Shown: positions 32,918-41,660 of the stretch, piece after piece
Position numbering within the stretch: position 1 is the first letter of the stretch
Layout: each line of letters begins with the position of its first letter
NCBI RefSeq assembly: GCF_003751265.1
Contig: NZ_RJKN01000002.1
Span: forward strand, 496,001-560,000
DNA: 64,000 nucleotides
Source of the DNA: Pseudokineococcus lusitanus
Lineage (GTDB): Bacteria > Actinomycetota > Actinomycetes > Actinomycetales > Quadrisphaeraceae
Reading direction: 5' to 3'
Position numbers and translations under genes: made by a program
The notes under the pieces: generated by a model
What the model was told of the DNA's origin: nothing
What the model saw: the letters and a program-made list of their open reading frames with translations, nothing else
Database searches by the model: none

Positions 32918-34066
32918 ATGGACCACTCCACCCCGGCGCACTGCTGCGCCACCGACCCCACCGCCGGCCCGACCGGCTCCCGCACCCCTCGGCCACGACG
33001 ACGTCGGGCCGTCGCGGCGGGCGCGCTGCTCGCCACCGCGCTCGCCGGGACGCCCGCCGCCGCCACCGCCGCGGACGCCCCGGAGGTGCACGTCGTCGCG
33101 GAGGGCCTCGTCGGCCCGCTCTCGCTCGACGTCCAGGGCAACGGCGACGTCGTCGTCGCCCAGTCGTTCGCCGGGCTGCTCACCCGCGTCGGCGCGGACG
33201 GCACCCGGGCCGACCTCGTGACCCTGCCCGGCGCCGAGGTGGCCGGCGTCTCCGGCGCCTCCAAGGGGGGTGCCGTCTACACGCACAGCGAGGGCCAGGG
33301 CCCGGACGCCGTCGCCCGGGTCGAACGCGTGGACCGGCGGGGGCGCGTCACCGTCCTCGCCGACCTCGCCGCCCACGAGCGGGAGACCAACCCCGACGGC
33401 GCGACGACGTACGGCTTCCGCGACCTCGCGGCCTCCTGCCTCGACCAGCTGCCCGAGGAGTTCCCGGGTCGCTACACCGGCGAGGTCTACTCCCACCCCT
33501 ACGCGACGGCGGCGCGCAGCGGCGACCGGACGGTCGTCGCCGACGCCGGCGGCAACGCGCTGCTCCAGGTCGGGCCGACGGGCCGGGCCCGGACCCTCGC
33601 CGTCCTGCCCGCCCAGCCGGCGACGGTGACGGCGGACCTCGCGGCCGGCAACGGCCTGCCCGACTGCGTCGTGGGGTCGCAGTACTGGTTCGAGCCCGTG
33701 CCCACGGACGTCGAGGTGGGCCCCGACGGCAGCCTCTACGTGAGCCTCCTGCCCGGCGGGCCCGAGGACCCGAGCCTCGGGGCGCGCGGGTCGGTCGTCC
33801 GGGTCGACGGCAGCGGCCGCACGACGACCGTGCTGACCGGCCTGCTCGGCGCGACCGGCGTGGCCGTCGACGGGCGCGGCCGCGTCTACGCGACCGAGCT
33901 CTTCGGCGGCCGTGTCGTCCGTGCCGTACCGGGCAGCACGACGGGCGAGACGGTCGTCGACCTCCCGCTGCCCGCGGCCGTCGAGGCCTCGCGGGGCGAC
34001 CTGTGGGTGAGCACCGACGTCCTCAGCGAGACCGGTGGGGCTCAGGTGGTCCGCGTCGACCTGTAG
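32918..34066 (+). CDS. ScyD/ScyE family secreted beta-propeller protein
   Basis: This 382-residue protein is a paralogue of the gene at 30557-31699. It has a signal peptide (after a Cys-containing leader) ending in TPAAATAADA, and the same repeat motifs: GEVYSHPYATAA, VVADAGGNALLQVG, EPVPTDVEVGPDGSLYVSLL, GVAVDGRGRVYATELFGG. No catalytic motif can be named. Its upstream region carries a CRP-type site and a candidate ECF promoter like those between the CHRD and sigma genes, suggesting shared control. Confidence 0.86.
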   Translation: MDHSTPAHCCATDPTAGPTGSRTPRPRRRRAVAAGALLATALAGTPAAATAADAPEVHVVAEGLVGPLSLDVQGNGDVVVAQSFAGLLTRVGADGTRADLVTLPGAEVAGVSGASKGGAVYTHSEGQGPDAVARVERVDRRGRVTVLADLAAHERETNPDGATTYGFRDLAASCLDQLPEEFPGRYTGEVYSHPYATAARSGDRTVVADAGGNALLQVGPTGRARTLAVLPAQPATVTADLAAGNGLPDCVVGSQYWFEPVPTDVEVGPDGSLYVSLLPGGPEDPSLGARGSVVRVDGSGRTTTVLTGLLGATGVAVDGRGRVYATELFGGRVVRAVPGSTTGETVVDLPLPAAVEASRGDLWVSTDVLSETGGAQVVRVDL

Positions 34067-34092
34067 GCGCCCGACGGCGCCGACGGCGCACG

Positions 34093-34130
34093 CGCAGGGG
34101 TGGTCCGGGCTCGTCCGGGCCACCCCTGCG
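34093..34130 (+). terminator. hairpin terminator after ScyD-like gene
   Basis: A 16-base stem with one mismatch and a 6-base loop lies 26 bases after the stop codon. Confidence 0.72.
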
Positions 34131-34225
34131 GCGTCCCGAGGCGTGGGACGGCTGAGCCGGACGGGGCTGGTGGGACGAGGGCCTCGTCGACGACGTCGGC
34201 CCCGCCTTCCGCGGGATCCTGCGGA

Positions 34226-34249
34226 ACAACACCGTTGTCATTCGACAAC
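34226..34249. promoter_or_regulatory. ACAAC/GTTGT half-site cluster upstream of rpf
   Basis: Three half-sites, ACAAC (34226-34230), GTTGT (34234-34238) and ACAAC (34245-34249), form overlapping inverted repeats, including GTTGTC-N4-GACAAC. They lie about 40 bases upstream of the proposed rpf promoter. Confidence 0.4.
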
Positions 34250-34285
34250 CGCTCCCGCGCAGCCCTTTTCGACCACCCGGACGTC

Positions 34286-34315
34286 TTGTCACCGTCCTGT
34301 GACATGACTTACGGT
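34286..34315 (+). promoter_or_regulatory. probable rpf promoter
   Basis: TTGTCA, an 18-base spacer and TACGGT form a housekeeping-type promoter. An inverted repeat TGTCAC-N6-GTGACA overlaps the -35 and could be an operator. The predicted start would leave a structured leader of about 200 bases or more before rpf. Confidence 0.5.
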
Positions 34316-34353
34316 CGCGCGCGTCCTCACCGCCGCCCTCCGGGGCGTCGCGG

Positions 34354-34375
34354 TCCCCGGCACGGACGTGCCGGG
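34354..34375 (+). other. strong hairpin in rpf leader
   Basis: CCCCGGCACG-GA-CGTGCCGGGG is a perfect 10-base inverted repeat within the leader of rpf. A c-di-AMP (ydaO) riboswitch is known upstream of some actinobacterial rpf genes, but its conserved core was not recognised here. Confidence 0.55.
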
Positions 34376-34465
34376 GCGGACGGGGCCCGGACGCCGAGAC
34401 GGCGGCCGTGGTCCGACCGACGACGCGACCGCCCGCGCCCCTCCGCCCGGCGGTCGTCCACCTGA

Positions 34466-35317
<852 letters not shown>

Positions 35318-35326
35318 CGCAGAGGT

Positions 35327-35366
35327 GACGAGAGGGGGGCGACCGGTCGGTCGCCCCCCTCTCGTC
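35327..35366. terminator. rpf terminator hairpin
   Basis: A perfect 18-base stem with a GGTC loop begins 10 bases after the rpf stop. Confidence 0.82.
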
Positions 35367-35399
35367 GTCCGCGCCACCCCCGCACCTGCCCCCCGACGT

Positions 35400-35446
35400 G
35401 CGACCTCGTCGGGCTCCCCGGTGACGGGAGCGCCCGAGGAGGTCGC
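35400..35446 (-). terminator. CHRD gene terminator hairpin
   Basis: An inverted repeat (GCGACCTC...GAGGTCGC, with internal bulges) lies just downstream of the CHRD gene on the minus strand. With the rpf hairpin it insulates two convergent genes. Confidence 0.65.
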
Positions 35447-35472
35447 AGGTCGGGAGGAGGGGTGGGTCGGCG

Positions 35473-36183
35473 TCAGCCCTGCTGCGCCCCCCGACGCCGC
35501 AGGAGGACGACGCCGGCCGCACCGGCCGCGGCGACGGCGACGCCGCCGGCCACGAGCGCCGCGCTGCCGCCGTCGGCCACCGCACCGGCGCCGGTGTCCG
35601 CGCCGCCGACCGGGACGCGCACGAGCTGGCCGCGGACGGCGCCCGGCACGTACTCGGCGGTGTGGGTGTCGGCCGAGAAGGACGCCGGGTCCTCCTCGAG
35701 CTGGGCCAGCGTGAAGCCCTCGCCCGTGTCGTTCCCGTCGGGGCCCTCGATGCCCGTGGTGAACGGCCCCTGGAGGCAGCCGCTGCTCGTCAGCACGTCG
35801 CCGTCGCCCTCGGGGTTCGGGAAGGCGATGCGGGGCGGGCCGCCCTCGCCGGCGGGGGCCGCGTGGATGTGCGTGGCCGTGCGGGCCGGGCTCTCGTAGG
35901 GCGGCTCGACACCGTCGAGCGTGATGTCGTAGCAGATGACGTCCTCGTCGGCGTTGACGCGGAACATGAACTCGCCCGTCGCGTCGGGGTCGCCGGGGGC
36001 CGGGTTGCCCTCGGCGTCGACGACGTTGCTCCCCACCGCGTCGACCACGAACGCGCTGGTGAAGGAGTCCGGCTCGGCCACCTGCGTGGCGGAGGCCGGG
36101 ACGGCGGTGGCGGTGGCGGCCAGCGCGAGGGCGGCGAGAGAGCCACCCGTGGCGGCCAGGCGGCGGGTCGTCCGTGCGTCCAT
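35473..36183 (-). CDS. secreted CHRD-domain protein with C-terminal membrane anchor
   Basis: This 236-residue exported protein has a signal peptide ending near VPASATQ. A CHRD-like domain follows (GEFMFRVNADEDVICYDITL, TATHIHAAPAGEGGPPRIAF, GQLVRVPVGG). A C-terminal hydrophobic helix with a basic tail, GVAVAAAGAAGVVLLRRRG, resembles a surface anchor; no exact LPXTG motif is present. CHRD domains occur in secreted bacterial proteins of unclear role. A GGAAGG site precedes the ATG. An ECF-like promoter (36233-36258, minus strand) faces it. Confidence 0.85.
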   Translation of the reverse strand: MDARTTRRLAATGGSLAALALAATATAVPASATQVAEPDSFTSAFVVDAVGSNVVDAEGNPAPGDPDATGEFMFRVNADEDVICYDITLDGVEPPYESPARTATHIHAAPAGEGGPPRIAFPNPEGDGDVLTSSGCLQGPFTTGIEGPDGNDTGEGFTLAQLEEDPASFSADTHTAEYVPGAVRGQLVRVPVGGADTGAGAVADGGSAALVAGGVAVAAAGAAGVVLLRRRGAQQG

Positions 36184-36232
36184 GGGGCACCTTCCGACGG
36201 GGCGGCCCTCGGTGGCCGCCGTGCACGAGGGG

Positions 36233-36258
36233 GTACGTCGCCCACCGCCCCCGCGTTC
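36233..36258 (-). promoter_or_regulatory. ECF-type promoter for CHRD gene
   Basis: On the minus strand GAAC (36258-36255), a 17-base spacer and CGTAC (36237-36233) match the AAC/CGT pattern of ECF sigma promoters. The plus-strand promoter of the sigma gene has the identical elements and spacing. Confidence 0.65.
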
Positions 36259-36279
36259 ACGCCGGGCGACCACCACTGC

Positions 36280-36295
36280 TGTGACCCTCGTCACA
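36280..36295. promoter_or_regulatory. CRP/GlxR-type site (perfect consensus)
   Basis: TGTGA-CCCTCG-TCACA matches the CRP/GlxR consensus exactly. It lies between the two divergent ECF-like promoters. Confidence 0.7.
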
Positions 36296-36306
36296 CCAGC
36301 CGACGT

Positions 36307-36332
36307 GAACGTCGGCGCACCCGCCGACGTAC
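36307..36332 (+). promoter_or_regulatory. ECF-type promoter for sigma operon
   Basis: GAAC (36307-36310), a 17-base spacer and CGTAC (36328-36332) match an ECF promoter. The -35 lies inside an 18-base palindrome, GCCGACGT-GA-ACGTCGGC (36299-36316), and a third GCCGACGT copy overlaps the -10. Confidence 0.65.
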
Positions 36333-36434
36333 TCCTCCCCGGCGCGTACGGTGCTGGGCGCGCCCGACCCCCGCCCGGGGGCCCGTCCCCACGGGAGGAG
36401 GCGCCGACGTGGCCGAGACGACGACGGAGGTGCC

Positions 36435-37118
36435 GTGGCCTCGCCCTGGCGCCTCGGCGCGGCCCGTCCCGCGGCCGACGTCCCCGACGCCGCGGCGTCC
36501 CGTGCCCCCGCACCGCCGGCCGGCGACGGGCTCGACGTCGCCGCCGCCTTCGACGCCCACGCGGGCGAGCTCCTCGGCTTCGCCACGTCCGCCCTGGGCG
36601 ACCGGGCCGCCGCCGAGGACGCCGTCCAGGAGGTCTTCGTCCGGGCCTGGCGCTCGCGCGAGCGGTACGGCCCCGAGGGCGGCTCCGTGCGCACGTGGCT
36701 CTTCGCCATCGCGCGCAACGTCGTCGTCGACGTCCACCGGGCCCGCGCCCGGCGGCCGCGCCTCGTCGCGGACCCCGACCCGGACCACGGCCCGCTCGCC
36801 GACCACGGCGTCGCGCCGGGGGCCGACCCGGCGGCCGCGAGCGTCGACCGCCTGACCGTGCTCGACGCGCTGGGGGACCTGTCCGCCGCGCACCGCGAGG
36901 TGGTGGTCGAGGTCCACCTCGCCGGGACGCCCTACGCGGACCTCGCGGCGCGGACGGGCGTCCCCGTCGCGACGCTGCGGACGCGCATGTTCCACGCGCT
37001 CCGGGCGCTGCGGCGGGCGCTCGACGACCCGCCGGCGGACGACGACGACGGCACCGCAGCACCGCACGACCGCAGCAGCACGACGACGCAGGGAGGAGGT
37101 GGCCGCCGTGGCCGGTGA
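36435..37118 (+). CDS. ECF-family RNA polymerase sigma factor
   Basis: This 227-residue sigma factor has region 2 (FDAHAGELLGFATSALGDRA, then AEDAVQEVFVRAWR and GSVRTWLFAIARNVVVD) and region 4 (LTVLDALGDLSAAHREVVVE, PYADLAARTGVPVATLRTRM, HALRALRRAL). The N-terminal 50 residues are low-complexity. The GTG at 36435 follows a GGAGG site. It is followed by an overlapping anti-sigma gene and preceded by an ECF-like promoter, so it probably activates itself and the divergent CHRD gene. Confidence 0.9.
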   Translation: MASPWRLGAARPAADVPDAAASRAPAPPAGDGLDVAAAFDAHAGELLGFATSALGDRAAAEDAVQEVFVRAWRSRERYGPEGGSVRTWLFAIARNVVVDVHRARARRPRLVADPDPDHGPLADHGVAPGADPAAASVDRLTVLDALGDLSAAHREVVVEVHLAGTPYADLAARTGVPVATLRTRMFHALRALRRALDDPPADDDDGTAAPHDRSSTTTQGGGGRRGR

Positions 37119-37869
37119 CCCGCACGACGACGCGCACGACCCGCACGACCGGGACGACGTCGACGAGCGCTCGGCGCTCCTCGCCGCCGCGGCCACCGGC
37201 GACCTCGAGCCCGACGAGGCGGAGGCGCTCGAGGAGCTCCTCCGCACCGACCCCACGGCGTCCGACGAGCTGGCCGGGCTCCTGCGTGTCGCGGCCGCCC
37301 TGCCCGCCGCCGGCGCCGGCTGGAGCGCCGTCGAGCCGCCCGCCGCGCTGCGGGCCTCGGTCCTCGCGGCGACCTCGGGCCGCCGCGACGACGACGAGGC
37401 CCTCCCGGACCGCCGCGGCCGGGGCGCGTTGCCCCGCCCCCGGGCCCGGCGCACGGCCACCCTCCTCGCGGTGGCGGCGGTCGGCGTCGTGCTGGGCGCG
37501 GCCGGCGCCGTCGGCGTCGGCGCGGTCCTCGACGCCCCGCCGGAGGGCCCGCCCGGCACCCTCGGCGCGGTCGAGGCCGTCACGTGGCGGGGCGAGCCCG
37601 AGGGCGTCGACGCGCAGGCGTCCGTCGTCGCGCACACCTGGGGCACCGAGACCGTCGTCGACGTCACGGGCCTCGACCTGGGCGCGGGCTACGAGCTCGT
37701 CGTGCTCGACGCCACCGGTACGGAGGTCGCCTCGGGCGGCTTCGTCGGCGCCGAGGACGTGCAGGAGTGCCGCCTCAACGCGCCCGTCCTCCGCGAGGCG
37801 GCCGACCGCCTCGAGGTGCGCGACGACGACGGCGCCCTCGTCATGGCGGCGGACCTGCCGGCGGTCTGA
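37108..37869 (+). CDS. anti-sigma factor, single-pass membrane protein
   Basis: This 253-residue protein overlaps the sigma gene by 11 bases. Its N-terminus (about 20-75; LLAAAATGDLEPDEAEALEE, ELAGLLRVAAALP) is a helical anti-sigma domain without the HxxxCxxC zinc motif. A membrane helix (TATLLAVAAVGVVLGAAGAV) lies near 115-137, and a beta-rich external domain of about 110 residues follows, in the style of RskA. The GTG at 37108 has AGGAGG upstream; GTG 37099 is too close to it. Signal-induced proteolysis of such anti-sigma factors is common but not shown here. Confidence 0.82.
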   Translation: MAGDPHDDAHDPHDRDDVDERSALLAAAATGDLEPDEAEALEELLRTDPTASDELAGLLRVAAALPAAGAGWSAVEPPAALRASVLAATSGRRDDDEALPDRRGRGALPRPRARRTATLLAVAAVGVVLGAAGAVGVGAVLDAPPEGPPGTLGAVEAVTWRGEPEGVDAQASVVAHTWGTETVVDVTGLDLGAGYELVVLDATGTEVASGGFVGAEDVQECRLNAPVLREAADRLEVRDDDGALVMAADLPAV

Positions 37870-37874
37870 GTCCC

Positions 37875-37896
37875 GCCGGCCGGCCTCCCGGCCGGC
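37875..37896. terminator. bidirectional hairpin terminator
   Basis: A perfect 9-base stem GCCGGCCGG with a 4-base loop lies between the convergent anti-sigma and universal stress protein genes. Confidence 0.7.
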
Positions 37897-38295
37897 TCAG
37901 ACCTCGCCCGGCTTCACCGCGAGCACGGGCCTCGTCGAGCCGAGCAGGACCCGCTGCGCCGTGCTGCCGAGCAGCAGCTTCCCCACGGGGGACCGGCGGC
38001 GCAGCGCGATGACGACGACGGACGCCGCCACCTCGTCGGCCACCCGCAGCAGCTCCTCCGCGGCGTCGCCCTCGTGGGCGGCGCGCCGCACCTCCATCGT
38101 CACGCCGGCCTCGGCGGCCGCGGCGGCGAGCCGCGCGAGGTCGGCGTCGTCGGCCGCGTCGGCGCTGACGGGCGCCCCGGCGCGCGGGGTGTTGAGCAGG
38201 ACGAGCGGCTCGTCGCGCCGGCGGGCCTCGCCGAGGGCGGCGGCGACGGCGGCCTCGCCCTCGGCGGTCGGCAGGTACCCCACGAGGACGGTCAC
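37897..38295 (-). CDS. universal stress protein (UspA family)
   Basis: This 132-residue single-domain Usp starts VTVLVGYLPTAEGEAAVAAA and ends with the nucleotide-binding signature region LLLGSTAQRVLLGSTRPVLA. The typical G-2x-G-9x-G(S/T) spacing seems partly kept. Such proteins bind ATP and act in stress survival. The GTG overlaps the stop of tctA (GTGA), so it is the last gene of the transporter operon and may be linked to transport activity; a role for it there is inference. Confidence 0.87.
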   Translation of the reverse strand: MTVLVGYLPTAEGEAAVAAALGEARRRDEPLVLLNTPRAGAPVSADAADDADLARLAAAAAEAGVTMEVRRAAHEGDAAEELLRVADEVAASVVVIALRRRSPVGKLLLGSTAQRVLLGSTRPVLAVKPGEV

Positions 38296-39821
38296 ACGTG
38301 CTCCTTGACGTCGGGACGACCGGACCGGTCGTCGGAGGGGCGCAGCCGACGGCGCGCCGCGGTGAGGACCGGCAGCAGCACCACGACGAGGAACGCCACG
38401 AGCAGCACCCCGGAGATGGGGCGGGTGAAGAAGCCCGTCGGGTCGCCGTCGAAGAGCAGCAGCGACCGGCGGAGGTTGCTCTCGAGCAGCGAGCCGAGGA
38501 CGAAGGCGAGCACCAGCGGCCCGGGCTCGAAGCCGGCCTTCTTCATGAGGTACCCGAGGACGCCGAAGGCGACGACGAGGCCGATGTCGAAGACGCTGTT
38601 GCGCACCGTGTAGACGCCGATCAGCGTGACCATGACGGTGATCGGCGCGAGCAGGGTGCCGCGCACCCGCAGCACACGGACGAAGATCCCGACCATGGGG
38701 ATGCTCATGACGAGCAGGAGCACGTTCCCCAGGTACATCGAGTTGACGACGCCCCAGAACAGCTCGGGGTCCTCGGCGACCAGCCGCGGGCCCGGGGTGA
38801 CGCCCTGGATGAGCAGCGCGCCGAAGATGACGGCCATCGTCGCGTTGGCGGGGATGCCGAGCGTCAGCAGCGGGATGAACGACGACGTGGCGGCGGCGTT
38901 GTTGGCGGTCTCCGGGCCGGCGACGCCCTCGACCGCCCCCTTGCCGAAGCGCTCGGGGGTCTTGCTGCGCCGCTTCTCCAGCGCGTAGGCCGCCATCGAG
39001 GCGAGCACGGCCCCGCCGCCGGGCAGCAGGCCGAGGACGAAGCCGACGACCGAGCCGCGGCCGATGGCCCCGCGCGAGGCGCGCAGGTCCTCGCGGCCGG
39101 GCCACACCTTCTTCAGCTTCGGCGGCGCCTGGACGCCGCGGTGCCGCTGCTCGAGCGTGTGGAGGATCTCCCCGAGGCCGAACAGGCCCATGGCGATCGG
39201 CACGAAGTCGAGCCCGTCGGCGAGGCTGAGGCTGTCGAAGGTGAAGCGCTCGGCGCCCGTGAAGCCGTCGCGGCCCACGGTCGCCAGCAGCAGCCCGACG
39301 CACGCCGCCACGAGCGCCTTGACCTTGCCGCCGCCGCTGACCGTCGCCACGAGGAGGATGCCGAGCATCGCGAGCGCGGTGTACTCCGGCGGCCCGAAGT
39401 CGAGGGCGACGGACGCCACGACCGGCGCGAGGAAGGACAGCGCGACGATGGAGATCGTCCCGCCGACGAAGCTGCCGACGGCGGCGATGCCGAGGGCCGT
39501 GCCGGCGCGGCCCTGCCGGGCCATCGCGTAGCCGTCGAAGACGGTGACGACGGAGGACGCCTCGCCGGGCAGCCGCAGCAGCACCGAGGTGATGGTCCCG
39601 CCGTACTGGGCGCCGTAGAAGATGCCCGCCAGCATGATGATCGCGGTGACCGGCTCGAGGCCGATGGTCAGCGGCAGGAGCACGGCGATCGTCGCGGCCG
39701 GCCCGAGGCCCGGCAGGACGCCGATGAGCATGCCGACGACGACGCCGACGAGGCAGTAGAGCAGGTTCTGCGGCTCGGCCACGACGGCGAAGCCGTCGAG
39801 GACGGGGGCGAGGGAGTCCAC
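38292..39821 (-). CDS. tctA: tripartite tricarboxylate-type transporter, large membrane subunit (TctA)
   Basis: This 509-residue protein is the 12-helix permease of a TTT transporter. The conserved loop GVLPGLGPAATIAVLLPLT, GIFYGAQYGGTITSVLLRLP and GFVLGLLPGGGAVLASMAAY carry the family glycine motifs, and the AGPETANNAAATSSFIPLLT segment is highly conserved. A GGAGG site precedes the GTG at 39821. Together with TctB and TctC it imports a carboxylate; next to aldarate genes the substrate is probably glucarate or galactarate. Confidence 0.93.
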   Translation of the reverse strand: MDSLAPVLDGFAVVAEPQNLLYCLVGVVVGMLIGVLPGLGPAATIAVLLPLTIGLEPVTAIIMLAGIFYGAQYGGTITSVLLRLPGEASSVVTVFDGYAMARQGRAGTALGIAAVGSFVGGTISIVALSFLAPVVASVALDFGPPEYTALAMLGILLVATVSGGGKVKALVAACVGLLLATVGRDGFTGAERFTFDSLSLADGLDFVPIAMGLFGLGEILHTLEQRHRGVQAPPKLKKVWPGREDLRASRGAIGRGSVVGFVLGLLPGGGAVLASMAAYALEKRRSKTPERFGKGAVEGVAGPETANNAAATSSFIPLLTLGIPANATMAVIFGALLIQGVTPGPRLVAEDPELFWGVVNSMYLGNVLLLVMSIPMVGIFVRVLRVRGTLLAPITVMVTLIGVYTVRNSVFDIGLVVAFGVLGYLMKKAGFEPGPLVLAFVLGSLLESNLRRSLLLFDGDPTGFFTRPISGVLLVAFLVVVLLPVLTAARRRLRPSDDRSGRPDVKEHV

Positions 39822-39889
39822 CGGACCTCCGGGGGGACGGGTGGCCGGTCGCGGGGGCGACCGGGCACGGGCGGCGGGCGGGGCCCGGC

Positions 39890-40453
39890 TCAGAAGAGGT
39901 GGGGCACGGGGACCGAGAGCGCCCCGACGAAGATCGCGTAGAAGGCGGCGACGACGGCCAGGCTGGCCACGACCGACGTCCGCCAACCCTCGCGCCCGAG
40001 GACCCGCATCCACACGAGGCAGAGCAGGACGCCGGGGATCTCGAAGCCGATGCGCCCCACGAGGAGGGCGAAGGCGACCATCGTCCCCACGCCGAGGAGG
40101 ACGCCGGTCGAGTGCCGCGTGAAGGCCTCGGCGTCGTGCGTCCGGCGGGCGCCGACGACGAGCAGGACGCCGAGGACCGTCACGAGGACGCCGAGGACGA
40201 GCGGCCAGGTGCCCGCGTCCGGCTCCTGCGCGCTGCCGGCCCCGAGCCCCCACGACGCCACGACGGTGGCGACGCCGAGGGCGACGACGACGAGCGCGGC
40301 CACGAGGTGGGCCAGCGGCCCGGCCGTCGGCGGCCCCTCCTCCTCGACGGGGAGGGGGGCTGCCGGCGAGGCGAGCTCCACGGGGTCCGGGACGGGCCCG
40401 GGCGCGGCGTCGGGGACGCCCTCGGGGGTGCGGTCGTGCGACGGGGCGCCCAC
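39890..40453 (-). CDS. tctB: tripartite tricarboxylate-type transporter, small membrane subunit (TctB)
   Basis: This 187-residue protein has a Pro-rich N-terminal tail and four hydrophobic segments (LVAALVVVALGVATVVASWG, TWPLVLGVLVTVLGVLLVVG, VLLGVGTMVAFALLVG, VVASLAVVAAFYAIFVGAL), as expected for TctB. The GTG at 40453 has an ideal AGGAGG site 8 bases upstream; an earlier GTG at 40501 overlapping the tctC stop is possible. It sits between tctC and tctA in the usual order. Confidence 0.87.
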   Translation of the reverse strand: MGAPSHDRTPEGVPDAAPGPVPDPVELASPAAPLPVEEEGPPTAGPLAHLVAALVVVALGVATVVASWGLGAGSAQEPDAGTWPLVLGVLVTVLGVLLVVGARRTHDAEAFTRHSTGVLLGVGTMVAFALLVGRIGFEIPGVLLCLVWMRVLGREGWRTSVVASLAVVAAFYAIFVGALSVPVPHLF

Positions 40454-40497
40454 GGGCGTCACCTCCTGCCGGCCGTCGTCGGCCGTCCGGGACGGGC

Positions 40498-41526
40498 TCA
40501 CTGCTCGCCGAGCTGGATGCCGTACTCCTCCACGAGCCCGCGGTAGCGCTCGAGGTTGTCCGTCCACTGGGTCACGACCTCGTCGCCGGCCACCTCGTTG
40601 GGCACGAGGAGGCGGCTGTCGTTGAACTCCTGGTACCCGCTGTCGGCGAAGGCGGCGTCGAAGGCCTCCTGCAGGCGGGTGACGACCTCGTCCGGCGTCC
40701 CGCCCGGCGCGACGACGGCCCGCGACTGCTGCACCTCGGCGCCGTCGTAGCCGGACTCGACGGCCGTGGGCACGTCGGGGAGGAACTCGTTGCGCTCGGC
40801 GGCGAAGGTGACGAGCGGCACGAGGTCGCCCGCCTCGATCTGCTCGGCGGCCTCGCCGACCTGGATGGCGGCGACGTCGACCTGGCCGCCGAGGACGGCC
40901 GTGAGGGTCGGGGAGCCGCCGTCGAAGGGGACGGCCGTCGCGTCGACGCCGGCCTCGCCCATGAGGAGGGCGGTCGCGAGCTGGCTGCCCGTGCCGACGC
41001 CCGTGGTGCCGTAGTCGACCTGCGGCTGCGCGACGAGGTCCTCGACCGTGGCGATGCCCGAGTCCGGGGAGGTGACGAGCACGTAGTCGTCCTGCGAGAT
41101 GCCCGTGACGACGCTGTAGTCGGCGATGTCGACGGCCTCCTCGTCGCCGACGGCGATCGGGGTGATGTAGGCCAGGGTGCCGACGAAGGTCATGATCGTC
41201 GTGCCGTCGGGGTCCTCGCCGGCGAGCTGGCGGGCCGCGATCGCGCCGTTGGCGCCCGGCACGTTCTCCACGGAGATCGGCACGCCGAGGTCCTCGGACG
41301 CCAGGTCGGCGATCGCGCGGGCGATGACGTCGGTGCTGCCGCCCGGGTCCTGGCCGACGAGCATCGTGATGGGGCCGTCGGGGAAGGCCGCCGCGTCGCC
41401 GTCGCCGGAGCCGCCCGTCCCCCCACCGGTGCTCCCGCCGACGTTGCCGCCGCAGGCGCTCAGGGTGATGGCCAGGGCCGAGACCGCGGCGGTCACGGCG
41501 GCACGGCGGGCCAGGGTGCGGGTCAT
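40498..41526 (-). CDS. tctC: tripartite tricarboxylate-type transporter, substrate-binding lipoprotein (TctC)
   Basis: This 342-residue extracytoplasmic binding protein has a signal peptide with lipobox (ITLSAC) and a Gly/Ser linker. The mature part has VGQDPGGSTDVIARAIADLA, VENVPGANGAIAARQLA and YGTTGVGTGSQLATAL, typical of Bug-type receptors. GAGGAGG precedes the ATG. It is divergent from the LysR gene at 41661, with an inverted repeat between them. Confidence 0.93.
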   Translation of the reverse strand: MTRTLARRAAVTAAVSALAITLSACGGNVGGSTGGGTGGSGDGDAAAFPDGPITMLVGQDPGGSTDVIARAIADLASEDLGVPISVENVPGANGAIAARQLAGEDPDGTTIMTFVGTLAYITPIAVGDEEAVDIADYSVVTGISQDDYVLVTSPDSGIATVEDLVAQPQVDYGTTGVGTGSQLATALLMGEAGVDATAVPFDGGSPTLTAVLGGQVDVAAIQVGEAAEQIEAGDLVPLVTFAAERNEFLPDVPTAVESGYDGAEVQQSRAVVAPGGTPDEVVTRLQEAFDAAFADSGYQEFNDSRLLVPNEVAGDEVVTQWTDNLERYRGLVEEYGIQLGEQ

Positions 41527-41609
41527 GTCGTCCTCCTCGTCGAGAGCGTCACGCGGTGCACGTCGGGAGACGTCGTCGAGCTCCTGGCGCAGGAGGTTAG
41601 GCAGCCGCG

Positions 41610-41641
41610 GCGATGCCGGTCCATGTGCGAAACGGCATCGC
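41610..41641. promoter_or_regulatory. LysR operator between tctC and lysR
   Basis: GCGATGCCG-N14-CGGCATCGC is a 9-base inverted repeat. Its GATGCC/GGCATC core recurs in the palindrome at 42626 before the catabolic operon. It lies just upstream of a TACCGT box (41646-41651) of the LysR gene. Confidence 0.6.
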
Positions 41642-41660
41642 ACGATACCGTCCGCGCATC

